Shown: positions 1 to 6,516, counted from the stretch's first letter. The stretch: 6,747 nt of DNA from an uncultured Clostridia bacterium (GCA_947367285.1 CANBDB010000086.1:1-6747); one strand, 5' to 3'. The notes: generated from the letters alone by a model not told the origin. Program-made: numbers and translations.

Positions 1-78
1 GTTGGGAGTTGGAGAATTCCAACGCGTAATTTGCGCGAAATTTAGCAATAAAATGCTTTAAAAGTTTTTCGGGGGTGA

Positions 79-106
79 AGGGGGCGGCTTTTCAAAAAAG
101 CCCCCT
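79..106. other. G-run/C-run stem-loop, role unclear
   Basis: AGGGGGC (79-85) pairs with GCCCCCT (100-106). Inside it, GGCTTTT (86-92) can instead pair with AAAAGCC (96-102) around a 3-nt loop, giving one long hairpin with a single bulge. The shape resembles a Firmicute terminator, but neither strand shows a clean T-tract immediately after the stem. It could be a decayed terminator for a gene left of the window. The flanking GGGGG at 71-75 adds a further G-run. Confidence 0.35.
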
Positions 107-166
107 GCTATTCCAAAATAAACTATCTCCCCCACAAATCCCAATTTATCATTACATTATTAAAAC

Positions 167-192
167 TCAAGTGGCACTCGAGTGCCACTTGA
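167..192 (-). terminator. Probable Rho-independent terminator of the symporter gene
   Basis: A perfect 26-bp palindrome (half-site TCAAGTGGCACTC) is centred between 179 and 180. It lies 20 nt beyond the stop codon of the minus-strand symporter gene. As RNA it can form an 11-bp stem closed by a TCGA tetraloop. Read on the minus strand it is followed by GTTTTAAT, a modest U-tract; on the plus strand it is followed by TGAAAAATT, which does not suit termination. The role is inferred from position, stem and tract. Confidence 0.75.
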
Positions 193-212
193 TGAAAAAT
201 TAAAATGCTAAA

Positions 213-1631
213 TTATTCTTCAACAGGAACTTCTGCTGCTGCAATTGCGTCAGCCGCCTTCTTTTCTGCCATCTTAGCACGAACCTCGGGAGTGATGTTC
301 CATACGAACTTGAACGCTGCCCAAGAACCAACGATGCAAAGAGCAGGAAGAAGTACACAAATAACCTTAAATCCAAAGATTGTACCATCAGCCTGAACAA
401 CAGCCTCAGGATTGTATTTGATCCAGTCAAGAGCAAAGAAGCTAAAACAAAGACCTATCGCCTGACCGATACGGCGAGAAAGGTTAAAGGTGCCGTAGAT
501 GGAGCCCTCTGTTCTCTTACCCGTAACGTAATCGTTGTAGTCGATTGCCTCGCCAACAAGTCCCCACTGCATCTGAATGGATACCATTGCCATTCCTGTT
601 CCAATACCGAGAACAACACCGTGAACAAGGGGATGAACATCCATAACAACGTGCAAGCCGAACAAAGCAACACAAATAGCACCGCCGGCAAGAAGCGTGT
701 AACGAATAATCTTTTCAAGACCAAGCTTCTTGCAAAGGAAAGGAACTACTGCCATTGAGCCAACCATAAAGGGTGCAGAAAGAATCTGGCCGATGGTTTT
801 ATATGTAGGATCGTGATAAACAGCGTCAAACATAAACAAGCTGATATTCTCAGAGAGATACTGCATTGTGCAGATGCAAATGCCGTGGATACAAAGAGCC
901 ACGAACGCGCGGTTCTTTTTGATAACGTCAAGAATATCTGTAAACTTGATCTCCTCGGGGTTTGTTTGCTCGTTAACTATAACGCGCTCCTCTGTAAGAG
1001 CATAGTGAAGAAGACAAACAACAAATCCAATAACAGCGCAGATAGCACCAGTAATCATATAGGGAGCAGACTTATCAGAGCCGAATATTCCCAAAAGAAC
1101 GGGGCCGATCATACCGGGGATCATATTACCGAACATAGAGCCTACGCCACGTGCGGAAGAGAGAGATGCACGCTCCGCGTCATTCTTGGACATTGCGGAA
1201 AGTAGTGATCCCATGGGGATATTAAACATTGTGTAGGCAGCCTCATAGAGAATCTTAAACGAGAAAAGTGAAACGAGAAGCGGAATACCATCAAGGAATG
1301 TGGGAACTGTCCAAAGAGCGATTGCGGTTATTGCCAAAAGAGGAGTTGCGCGAAGGATCCAAGGACGGAATTTACCGCGCTTGTTCTGACTCTTTGCAAA
1401 CACCTTGTCCATAAGTGCGCCCATCATCGGGTCGTTTACTGCGTCCCAGATTGTCCAGATAGCGGTAAGAATTCCCATAACTGTTGAATCTATGCCAAGA
1501 AGCTTAGTACAGTACAACGAGAATGTACTCGTCATCAAAGCAAACGTCATACATCCGCCCCAGTCACCGAACATATATCCAAACCAATGCTTCTTGGTAA
1601 GACCGCCGGCGATTTTTTGTTTTCTAGCCAT
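213..1631 (-). CDS. GPH-family (MelB/XynP/UidB-like) sugar:cation symporter, MFS superfamily
   Basis: This 472-residue inner-membrane protein matches the usual 450-500 residue length of glycoside-pentoside-hexuronide:cation symporters. The family signature is clear: GDWGG near 22-26, IWDAVNDPMMG at 61-71 followed by RGKFRPWIL at 85-93. D63 and D67 correspond to the Na+/H+-binding aspartates D55 and D59 of E. coli MelB. A second signature, EAIDYNDYVTGKRTEGSIYG (361-380), starts the late conserved region. About twelve hydrophobic segments are spread along the chain, and the tail from 449 is hydrophilic and rich in Ala, Glu and Lys. N137 (FNIP) sits where MelB has its sugar-binding D124, so the substrate is probably not melibiose; the exact sugar cannot be read from sequence. 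GGAGG (minus strand, 1642-1646) lies 10 nt before the ATG. The gene appears monocistronic, with its own promoter and terminator, and no sugar-degrading enzyme is adjacent. Confidence 0.93.
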   Translation of the reverse strand: MARKQKIAGGLTKKHWFGYMFGDWGGCMTFALMTSTFSLYCTKLLGIDSTVMGILTAIWTIWDAVNDPMMGALMDKVFAKSQNKRGKFRPWILRATPLLAITAIALWTVPTFLDGIPLLVSLFSFKILYEAAYTMFNIPMGSLLSAMSKNDAERASLSSARGVGSMFGNMIPGMIGPVLLGIFGSDKSAPYMITGAICAVIGFVVCLLHYALTEERVIVNEQTNPEEIKFTDILDVIKKNRAFVALCIHGICICTMQYLSENISLFMFDAVYHDPTYKTIGQILSAPFMVGSMAVVPFLCKKLGLEKIIRYTLLAGGAICVALFGLHVVMDVHPLVHGVVLGIGTGMAMVSIQMQWGLVGEAIDYNDYVTGKRTEGSIYGTFNLSRRIGQAIGLCFSFFALDWIKYNPEAVVQADGTIFGFKVICVLLPALCIVGSWAAFKFVWNITPEVRAKMAEKKAADAIAAAEVPVEE

Positions 1632-1691
1632 AGTAGATATGCCTCCAATTGAAATTTTAACAAAAATAGCTCCAAAATGAAGCTTTTTTCA

Positions 1692-1720
1692 ATTATATCA
1701 AATATATAAACCATTGTCAA
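1692..1720 (-). promoter_or_regulatory. Consensus sigma-A promoter of the symporter gene
   Basis: On the minus strand, TTGACA (1715-1720) is separated by exactly 17 nt from TATAAT (1692-1697), a perfect match to both hexamers and spacing. Transcription would start near 1685, leaving a leader of about 54 nt that contains the GGAGG ribosome site. So strong a core promoter suggests that any control of the transporter is by repression or by upstream binding. Confidence 0.85.
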
Positions 1721-1729
1721 CTCGTTTTA

Positions 1730-1746
1730 TTCAACATATTGTCGAA
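1730..1746. promoter_or_regulatory. Imperfect dyad upstream of the symporter promoter, possible regulator site
   Basis: TTCAACA (1730-1736) and TGTCGAA (1740-1746) form a 17-bp inverted repeat with a TAT centre and one mismatched pair. It starts 9 bp upstream of the minus-strand -35 box, centred about 53 bp before the predicted start, where activators often bind. It overlaps a tandem TCGAAT repeat (1742-1747, 1749-1754). No regulator gene is nearby, and AT-rich DNA gives such dyads by chance. Confidence 0.3.
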
Positions 1747-1795
1747 TTTCGAATAGAATATATATAAATATTTTGTATTATATCGTTTTTAGTTA

Positions 1796-1824
1796 TTGAA
1801 AAAATGAAATAATTGTGATATAAT
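1796..1824 (+). promoter_or_regulatory. Sigma-A promoter of the ZIP/YitT-hydrolase/flavoprotein operon
   Basis: TTGAAA (1796-1801), a 17-nt spacer and TATAAT (1819-1824) make a near-consensus promoter. TG at 1816-1817 adds an extended -10 element. Transcription would begin around 1831, giving a short leader of about 29 nt before the ATG at 1860. A dyad with arms ATAATTA (1820-1826) and TAATTAT (1834-1840) overlaps the -10 and the start point, and could be an operator. Confidence 0.8.
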
Positions 1825-1844
1825 TACTATGTATAATTATGTAT

Positions 1845-1850
1845 TTGGAG
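1845..1850 (+). promoter_or_regulatory. Ribosome binding site fixing the ZIP start at 1860
   Basis: TTGGAG lies 9 nt upstream of ATG 1860. An in-frame ATG at 1839 would add seven residues, but it has no ribosome site and lies only a few bases after the predicted transcription start, so 1860 is preferred. Confidence 0.75.
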
Positions 1851-1859
1851 AAAAATATA

Positions 1860-2612
1860 ATGGATCTTGTACTCTTAACAGCTCTCGGCGTAGGCGGTGC
1901 CACACTTGTTGGAGCGATACTTGGTTTTATTTTTAAGAAAATTTCACATAAGTTCACCGATATAACACTTGGGTTTGCGGCGGGTGTAATGCTCGCTGCC
2001 GCGGTGCTCGGTCTTGTACTTCCCTCGTTGGAATACGGGGGCAAGTACGGCATTATCACAACCGTTGTCGGCATATTCGTTGGTGCATTGTGCTTGAACC
2101 TCGTTGACAAGCTCGTCCCCCACCTTCACAAATTGGTTGGGCCCGACATTGAAGAGCACAACAATGCAAATCTTAGCAAGGTACTGCTTTTTGTAACGGC
2201 AATAGCAATCCACAATCTCCCCGAGGGAATTGCCGCGGGTGTTGGTTTTGGCGCGGGCGATACAAGTCAGGCATTACTGATTGCGGGCGGTATCGCGCTC
2301 CAGAATATTCCCGAGGGTATGGTAATAATTGCTCCCATGCTCGCAAGCGGTGTATCACCCAAAAAGACCTTTGCCTGTGCCGCCGCAACCGGACTGATTG
2401 AGGTTGTGGGCACAATGATCGGCTACTTTGCGGTAAGCGTAGCACAGATCATTCTCCCCTTCTCCCTCGCTTTTGCAGGCGGAACAATGCTCTACGTTAT
2501 TAGCGACGAGATGATCCCCGAAACTCACGCTCACGGAAATGAGCGCGGCGCAACGTACGCCTTGCTCGTGGGCTTTTGTATAATGCTTATTTCAGATTTC
2601 TTACTTGGATAG
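1860..2612 (+). CDS. ZIP-family divalent metal transporter, GufA-type
   Basis: This 250-residue integral membrane protein has about eight hydrophobic segments and is likely to import Zn2+ or related divalent cations. Both metal-site motifs of the ZIP family are present: HNLPEG (H118, N119, E122) in TM4 and QNIPEG (Q148, N149, E152) in TM5. The second motif starts with Gln where ZupT-type proteins have His, as is usual in the GufA subfamily that includes the structurally solved BbZIP. E181 in TM6 is a candidate further ligand. His pairs occur in loops (PHLHK around 87-91, ETHAHG around 221-226). The length is normal and the frame intact. It is the first gene of a three-gene operon; its TAG stop (2610-2612) is 13 nt before the next start. 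Metal specificity cannot be decided from sequence, and ZIP proteins may also carry Fe, Mn or Cd. Confidence 0.93.
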   Translation: MDLVLLTALGVGGATLVGAILGFIFKKISHKFTDITLGFAAGVMLAAAVLGLVLPSLEYGGKYGIITTVVGIFVGALCLNLVDKLVPHLHKLVGPDIEEHNNANLSKVLLFVTAIAIHNLPEGIAAGVGFGAGDTSQALLIAGGIALQNIPEGMVIIAPMLASGVSPKKTFACAAATGLIEVVGTMIGYFAVSVAQIILPFSLAFAGGTMLYVISDEMIPETHAHGNERGATYALLVGFCIMLISDFLLG

Positions 2613-2619
2613 AGAGGTG
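2611..2619 (+). promoter_or_regulatory. Ribosome binding site fixing a TTG start at 2626
   Basis: AGAGAGGTG overlaps the ZIP stop codon and ends 6 nt before TTG 2626. An upstream in-frame TTG at 2605 would overlap the preceding gene but has no Shine-Dalgarno sequence, and GTG 2617 lies inside the ribosome site itself. TTG 2626 is therefore the best start, giving an N-terminus of M-A-A-K-I-K-K. Confidence 0.75.
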
Positions 2620-2625
2620 CAAATT

Positions 2626-4023
2626 TTGGCTGCTAAAATTAAAAAATTTCTTAAAGAACTTGATTATGGTGTAATTTTTGTCACCATATTATGTACTGCC
2701 ATAACCGCTTTCGGTACGTTTATTCACGCGAATGCCGTGATTCCCGAGGGTGGTGTAATCGGTCTTTCTCTTATGATTGACCACCTTACTGACGGTGAAA
2801 TTTCATATACCCTGGTTAACTTTGCAATCAACGCGCTCTTGTGCTTACTCGCTTGGCGTTTGATGGGTACAAAATACATGGTGAACGTTGCGGTTGCCCT
2901 TACAAGCTTCTCAATCTTCTCCGCAGTTTTCAATACAAGCCTTCCAAACGACCTGTTCGTTGACCCCGAAACAGGAAATGACTATTATCTTCTTGCCGCA
3001 CTCGTAGGTGCGATATTGATTGAAGTTGGTACGGGTATCATGCTCCGTATCGGAAGTGCGCCTAACGGTGACCACGCATTCTCAATGGCAATCGTGCGCG
3101 AGGGAGAATTCGACTTCGGTTGGGTAAACTTCCTTCGTGACTTCGTCGTTATCGTTCTCTCGCTTTGCTATACCGACGTTAACTCGGTTGCTTTTGCAAT
3201 TCTTATTATGACAATTACCAACCCCATTTCCGAATACATAGTAAAAGGCAACCAAACCAGACGAGGCGACAGCAAAAACGTTGCAGCCAAGAGGGGTTGG
3301 ATCCCAAGAACCGTTATCAGCTTGCTCGTGGTTGTTCTTTTGATAGGCGGTATCGCTTTCCTTGAGGAGTCCTATTACACTCCCGATGACGATCTCATAG
3401 ATTCCATGCCTGCAACCAATGTAAAAGAGATGACATTTGAGGTTGACTCCATGGGTCTTGAGATTAAGGCATACGTTCCCGAAGGAGAAATCATAGCAGG
3501 CTTTGTATTCTACCCCGGTGGAATGGTTGATTTCAATTCGTACGAGCACTTGCTTAAGTCCTGTGCTCAAAAAGGAATACTTTGCGTAATTCCCGAAATG
3601 CCCTACAACCTTGCAGTTCTCGGCCCTAACAAGGCAATAAAAGCTATGGAGCTTTTCCCCGAAGTAGAAAATTGGTATATAGGTGGTCACTCGCTCGGTG
3701 GTGCTATGGCATCCAGCTGCGCAGCACTCCACCCCGACCGCTTTGAAGGTGTTATCCTCCTTGGAGCATACTCAACAAATGATATCACGGGCTTCCGTGT
3801 TCTTTCAATTTACGGAACCAATGACTTGGTTATGAACAGAGCCAAATACGAAAGCAATATCAAGCATCTTCCCAAGAACTTTGAAGAGCACGTTATAATC
3901 GGCGGAAACCACGCATACTTTGGAATGTATGGTGAACAGGACGGCGACGGAGAAGCAATCATATCCAATGAGGAGCAAATTGAAATCACCACCGGTTACA
4001 TATATAGATTTATTACCAAATAA
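2626..4023 (+). CDS. Fusion membrane protein: YitT-type domain plus alpha/beta-hydrolase
   Basis: The protein has 465 residues from the TTG start. Residues 1-205 resemble the YitT membrane domain (PF02588): about six hydrophobic segments (near 15-34, 61-79, 84-102, 121-140, 166-183, 186-201), an early IPEGGVIGLSLMI motif (39-51) and VGTGIMLRIGSAPNGDHAF (134-152), which parallels the Gly-rich G-STGG-D region of YitT proteins. The usual C-terminal DUF2179 domain is missing. Instead come a basic stretch (212-228), one more membrane helix (229-247) and an alpha/beta-hydrolase domain (about 290-465). That domain shows YPGG (296-299), the nucleophile elbow GHSLG (S356), the candidate acid D400 in GTND and H429 in GGNHAYFG, so the catalytic triad looks complete. 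Standalone relatives of this hydrolase commonly have a single N-terminal anchor helix. By the positive-inside rule the hydrolase should face outside. Substrates of both halves are unknown. The frame is continuous with no sign of a recent break. Confidence 0.85.
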   Translation: MAAKIKKFLKELDYGVIFVTILCTAITAFGTFIHANAVIPEGGVIGLSLMIDHLTDGEISYTLVNFAINALLCLLAWRLMGTKYMVNVAVALTSFSIFSAVFNTSLPNDLFVDPETGNDYYLLAALVGAILIEVGTGIMLRIGSAPNGDHAFSMAIVREGEFDFGWVNFLRDFVVIVLSLCYTDVNSVAFAILIMTITNPISEYIVKGNQTRRGDSKNVAAKRGWIPRTVISLLVVVLLIGGIAFLEESYYTPDDDLIDSMPATNVKEMTFEVDSMGLEIKAYVPEGEIIAGFVFYPGGMVDFNSYEHLLKSCAQKGILCVIPEMPYNLAVLGPNKAIKAMELFPEVENWYIGGHSLGGAMASSCAALHPDRFEGVILLGAYSTNDITGFRVLSIYGTNDLVMNRAKYESNIKHLPKNFEEHVIIGGNHAYFGMYGEQDGDGEAIISNEEQIEITTGYIYRFITK

Positions 4024-4032
4024 GGTGTTTTT

Positions 4033-4653
4033 ATGAAGGTTTTATTACTTAACGGAAGTCCGAGAGCAAATGGAAATACCACTCGTGCTCTTAAAGAGAT
4101 GATCAAAATTTTTGAGACTTACGGAGTTGAAGTCGAGTACGTGCACGTTGGCAATCAGTCCATTCGCGGTTGTCTTGCCTGCGGTGCATGTCACTCGGGT
4201 CGCGAAAATTGTGTTATTGACGACGTAGTCAACAAGCTTGCTCCCATTTTTGAGCAGTGCGACGGCGTGGTGGTTGCATCTCCGGTTTATTACGCGAGCG
4301 CCAATGCGACTCTCGTAGCTTTACTCGATAGACTATTTTACAGCACAAAATTCGACAAGCGCATGAAGGTTGGCGCATCAGTTGCGGTTGCTCGCAGGGG
4401 CGGTTGCTCTGCCACATTCGATCAACTCAACAAATTCTTCACAATAAGCGGTATGCCCGTAGCCTCAAGTCAATACTGGAACAGTGTTCACGGCGGCGCT
4501 CCGGGAGAGGCGGAAGGTGATCTTGAGGGAATGCAAACCATGCGAACCCTCGCGCACAATATGGTCTTTCTTATGAGAAGCATTAAACTCGGCAAAGAAA
4601 AATACGGCTTGCCGGAAAAAGAAGCACCCCAAAGAACGAACTTTATAAGATAA
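4033..4653 (+). CDS. Flavodoxin-fold NAD(P)H-dependent FMN reductase / iron-sulfur flavoprotein (Isf)-like
   Basis: This 206-residue cytosolic protein belongs to the NADPH-dependent FMN reductase/flavodoxin-like clan. The phosphate-binding loop for FMN is LNGSPRANGNT (6-16) after the first beta strand, and ASPVYYASANATL (about 81-93) is the second flavin-contact segment of this family. Between them lies a compact cysteine motif, C47-x2-C50-x2-C53-x6-C60, fitting the CX2CX2CX4-7C pattern that binds a 4Fe-4S cluster in Methanosarcina Isf. It therefore probably moves electrons between a reduced carrier and an unknown acceptor; without the cluster it would be a simple FMN reductase. AAGGTG (4022-4027) overlaps the previous stop and lies 5 nt before the ATG, which implies coupled translation. 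It is the last gene of the operon, followed by a terminator 7 nt after the stop. Confidence 0.88.
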   Translation: MKVLLLNGSPRANGNTTRALKEMIKIFETYGVEVEYVHVGNQSIRGCLACGACHSGRENCVIDDVVNKLAPIFEQCDGVVVASPVYYASANATLVALLDRLFYSTKFDKRMKVGASVAVARRGGCSATFDQLNKFFTISGMPVASSQYWNSVHGGAPGEAEGDLEGMQTMRTLAHNMVFLMRSIKLGKEKYGLPEKEAPQRTNFIR

Positions 4654-4660
4654 ACAAAAA

Positions 4661-4684
4661 ATCCCCGCTCAGCTGAGCGGGGAT
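4661..4684. terminator. Bidirectional Rho-independent terminator between convergent genes
   Basis: A perfect 24-bp palindrome (half-site ATCCCCGCTCAG) sits in the 50-bp gap between the flavoprotein stop (4653) and the peptidase stop (4704). It can fold to a 10-bp GC-rich stem with an AGCT loop. On the plus strand it is followed by TTGATTTTTA; on the minus strand it runs directly into TTTTTTG. Both directions are therefore supported, the minus direction more strongly. Confidence 0.92.
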
Positions 4685-4703
4685 TGATTTTTATGTTGTC
4701 AGT

Positions 4704-6431
4704 TTATTTTCTAAACGTCTGAGCAATCTTCTTGAAGGTTTCTTCTTCGAAGGGAGTTGTGAGACCTGCCTTAGTGAGTGCACCAAGGAAGCTATCCTCT
4801 TCTGTTACGCCCTCAACGAGTGCTGTGTAGCACGCAAGAGCTGCGTCGTAATCCTCTTCTGCTATAGCAAAGATCTCAACAGCCGCAACTGCGGAAACAG
4901 CATAGCTGATGTAGTAAACGGGATTGCTGATTACAACCTGTCTCCAGTAATCAAGGGGATCGGAGATATTGCTGCTTACCCAATCAACTCCGCCGTAAGG
5001 CTCACAAACGCTTGTCATAATAGCGTCAAAGTCCTCACTTGTCATATTGGAGATAGTTTCATTGTCAAGTGCATAAACTCTTTGCTCGAACTCATCAACG
5101 ATAGTTGCAAGGATCATTACATAGCCTGCATTAACAAGGTTATATGCTCTTACGTAAGGATAGATGCTACTACTAATCTTGCCCTCACAATACTTGAGGA
5201 ACAAGAATTCGTTACCCTGAGAATGTGTTTCGCAAAGGTCGTAGTTGTTAATGTCATTGTTTGTAACAGCCGCATAGTAGTGACCTATTTCGTGAACCAT
5301 AGTGCTTGCGCTCTGTCCATCGCTGCCGAACAAGCAGAAGGGTGTTTCGCTCTCGTAAAGATATGTCTGGAATGCTGTGGGGTGGGAGTTCTTGTTGTTA
5401 GAGAATACGCAGTTCTTGTTATCGAACATGTGGCGCATATTTTCGCCCATTGTGCCTTCAAGAGAATCGAGGTACATAAGAAGATAATTCTTTTTGCCCG
5501 CGTCGAAGTTTCCGGCAACAAATTCTCTGAAATTATTCTGCTTGGTTGTAGAAAGATTTCTCCAACCCTCGAAATCGCTATATACCTTCGAAAAATTAGG
5601 TACTACATATTGGATAACGTATTGGCGGAAAAGGGCAAGATCCTCTGCGGTGTAGTCTCTGCCGTATACGTTCTTAGATGCGTAGTCATAGTAGTTATCA
5701 TAACCGTTGAGCGCAGCAACCTGATTATTTTTAACGATCAACTGCTTGTAAATTTCAACGCTCGCATCATTAAAGTCGTGCGCGTTATCGTCAAGATTAT
5801 CATACTGAACCTGAAGCTCTTCAATTTCCTTCTTAACTGCTATGATAGTGGGGTCATATTCAAGCATTTCCTGAATTTCCTGCTCGGACCAATCAGCGAA
5901 AAGCTCTTCAGCGTGAGGAGACTCGAGATACATAGTTCTGCAGGACTGCATATATTTATCCTGAAGGTCGTAGAACATATCCTGTGTATCAAGGTGACGT
6001 GTGGATGCTTCCTCGTCACTCATATTGCAATAGTAAATTAGGCTTGCGATAGTCATCTGCTCTGCAATGTGATAGAATGCAGCTTCAAACTCTTCGTATG
6101 CAGCATCTATCTCATCAACATTTTCGGCAGTTTTGGACACCTCTACCATTGTGTCAAGTGACGCCATAGCAGCATCAACCTCTTCCTTGGTGAGAGTATA
6201 CATTGCAAGAAGGTCTTTTCTTGTAAGAGAGTTTGCACCGCGATCAAATTTTTCCTCTTCCTGCTTCTTTGTGGTCGAAGTTGAGGATGTGGTGGATTCC
6301 GTAGTTGTGGTCGTTGTAGGTACCCAACCCTCGGGGAGATACTCCAAAAGAGGAGCGAGTGCGGACTCACAAGAAGTGAGAACCATAAGCATTACAAGAA
6401 GCAATGCCACTAATTTCAAATTAAATTTCAT
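4704..6431 (-). CDS. Lipoprotein M3-family metallopeptidase (oligoendopeptidase F-like)
   Basis: This 575-residue protein begins with a basic, Leu-rich signal peptide ending in the lipobox L18-T19-S20-C21, so it should be lipid-anchored outside the membrane. A low-complexity Thr/Ser linker (about 39-54, then charged to 61) leads to an alpha-helical catalytic domain. The zinc site is HEIGH (H380, E381, H384), with E401 in the ETHSQGNE segment as the likely third ligand. The C-terminal NPVYYISYAVSA stretch (503-514) contains the tyrosines expected to contact substrate in M3 enzymes such as PepF and thimet oligopeptidase. It probably cleaves short peptides. PepF homologues are usually cytosolic, so surface display suggests processing of external or cell-wall-associated peptides. 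AGGAGG (minus strand, 6439-6444) lies 7 nt before the ATG. The gene has its own promoter and the shared terminator at 4661-4684, and so looks monocistronic. Confidence 0.93.
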   Translation of the reverse strand: MKFNLKLVALLLVMLMVLTSCESALAPLLEYLPEGWVPTTTTTTESTTSSTSTTKKQEEEKFDRGANSLTRKDLLAMYTLTKEEVDAAMASLDTMVEVSKTAENVDEIDAAYEEFEAAFYHIAEQMTIASLIYYCNMSDEEASTRHLDTQDMFYDLQDKYMQSCRTMYLESPHAEELFADWSEQEIQEMLEYDPTIIAVKKEIEELQVQYDNLDDNAHDFNDASVEIYKQLIVKNNQVAALNGYDNYYDYASKNVYGRDYTAEDLALFRQYVIQYVVPNFSKVYSDFEGWRNLSTTKQNNFREFVAGNFDAGKKNYLLMYLDSLEGTMGENMRHMFDNKNCVFSNNKNSHPTAFQTYLYESETPFCLFGSDGQSASTMVHEIGHYYAAVTNNDINNYDLCETHSQGNEFLFLKYCEGKISSSIYPYVRAYNLVNAGYVMILATIVDEFEQRVYALDNETISNMTSEDFDAIMTSVCEPYGGVDWVSSNISDPLDYWRQVVISNPVYYISYAVSAVAAVEIFAIAEEDYDAALACYTALVEGVTEEDSFLGALTKAGLTTPFEEETFKKIAQTFRK

Positions 6432-6447
6432 AAGTTTTCCTCCTGTA

Positions 6448-6471
6448 AAAACCTTGTTAATTAAGGGTTTT
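6448..6471 (-). promoter_or_regulatory. Leader stem-loop just upstream of the peptidase ribosome site
   Basis: On the minus-strand transcript, AAAACCCTT and AAGGTTTT can pair (one bulged C) around a 7-nt loop, ending 3 nt before the AGGAGG ribosome site. It may modulate translation or mRNA stability. The stem is weak and AU-rich, so chance is a real possibility. Confidence 0.3.
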
Positions 6472-6487
6472 ATTTAATAACATAATA

Positions 6488-6516
6488 ATTTTAACACTAT
6501 TAACTTTAAAAATCAA
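6488..6516 (-). promoter_or_regulatory. Sigma-A promoter of the M3 peptidase gene
   Basis: On the minus strand, TTGATT (6511-6516) is 17 nt from TAAAAT (6488-6493), and a TG one base before the -10 makes it extended. Transcription would start near 6481, giving a leader of about 50 nt. Confidence 0.7.

Larger units (their letters stand above)
1..212. other. Left-edge intergenic region without a recognisable gene
   Basis: No convincing gene lies here. The frames entering from the left edge stop quickly: frame 1 at TAG 43-45, frame 2 at TAA 59-61 and frame 3 at TAA 27-29. One of them may be the last few codons of a gene off the contig, but the 8-19 residues involved match nothing I recognise. 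The rest contains short inverted repeats (GTTGGA/TCCAAC at 8-23, AGCA/TGCT near 44-57), a G/C-run stem-loop at 79-106, and the symporter terminator at 167-192, which are listed separately where worthwhile. Confidence 0.6.

Noticed and set aside
1..61. Possible C-terminal tail of a gene entering from the left edge
   Set aside because: Frames 1 and 2 stay open for 14 and 19 codons, but nothing favours either and neither is recognisable, so no partial gene is called.
813..1205. A 130-codon open frame on the plus strand within the symporter gene
   Set aside because: It overlaps the conserved GPH symporter in antisense and shows no motif or translation signal.
2605..2625. Longer N-terminus of the fusion protein starting at TTG 2605
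   Set aside because: No ribosome site precedes 2605, whereas AGAGAGGTG is ideally placed for TTG 2626; the extra seven residues would be encoded by the ribosome site itself.
3082..3732. A 216-codon open frame on the minus strand within the fusion gene
   Set aside because: It is antisense to the YitT-hydrolase coding region, has no recognisable domain or upstream ribosome site, and is explained by codon bias of the real gene.
5082..6041. A 319-codon open frame on the plus strand, antisense to the M3 peptidase
   Set aside because: It lies wholly inside the peptidase gene, whose zinc motif, signal peptide and ribosome site are convincing. The antisense product is Val/Ile/Cys-rich with no domain or ribosome site, as expected for a shadow frame.
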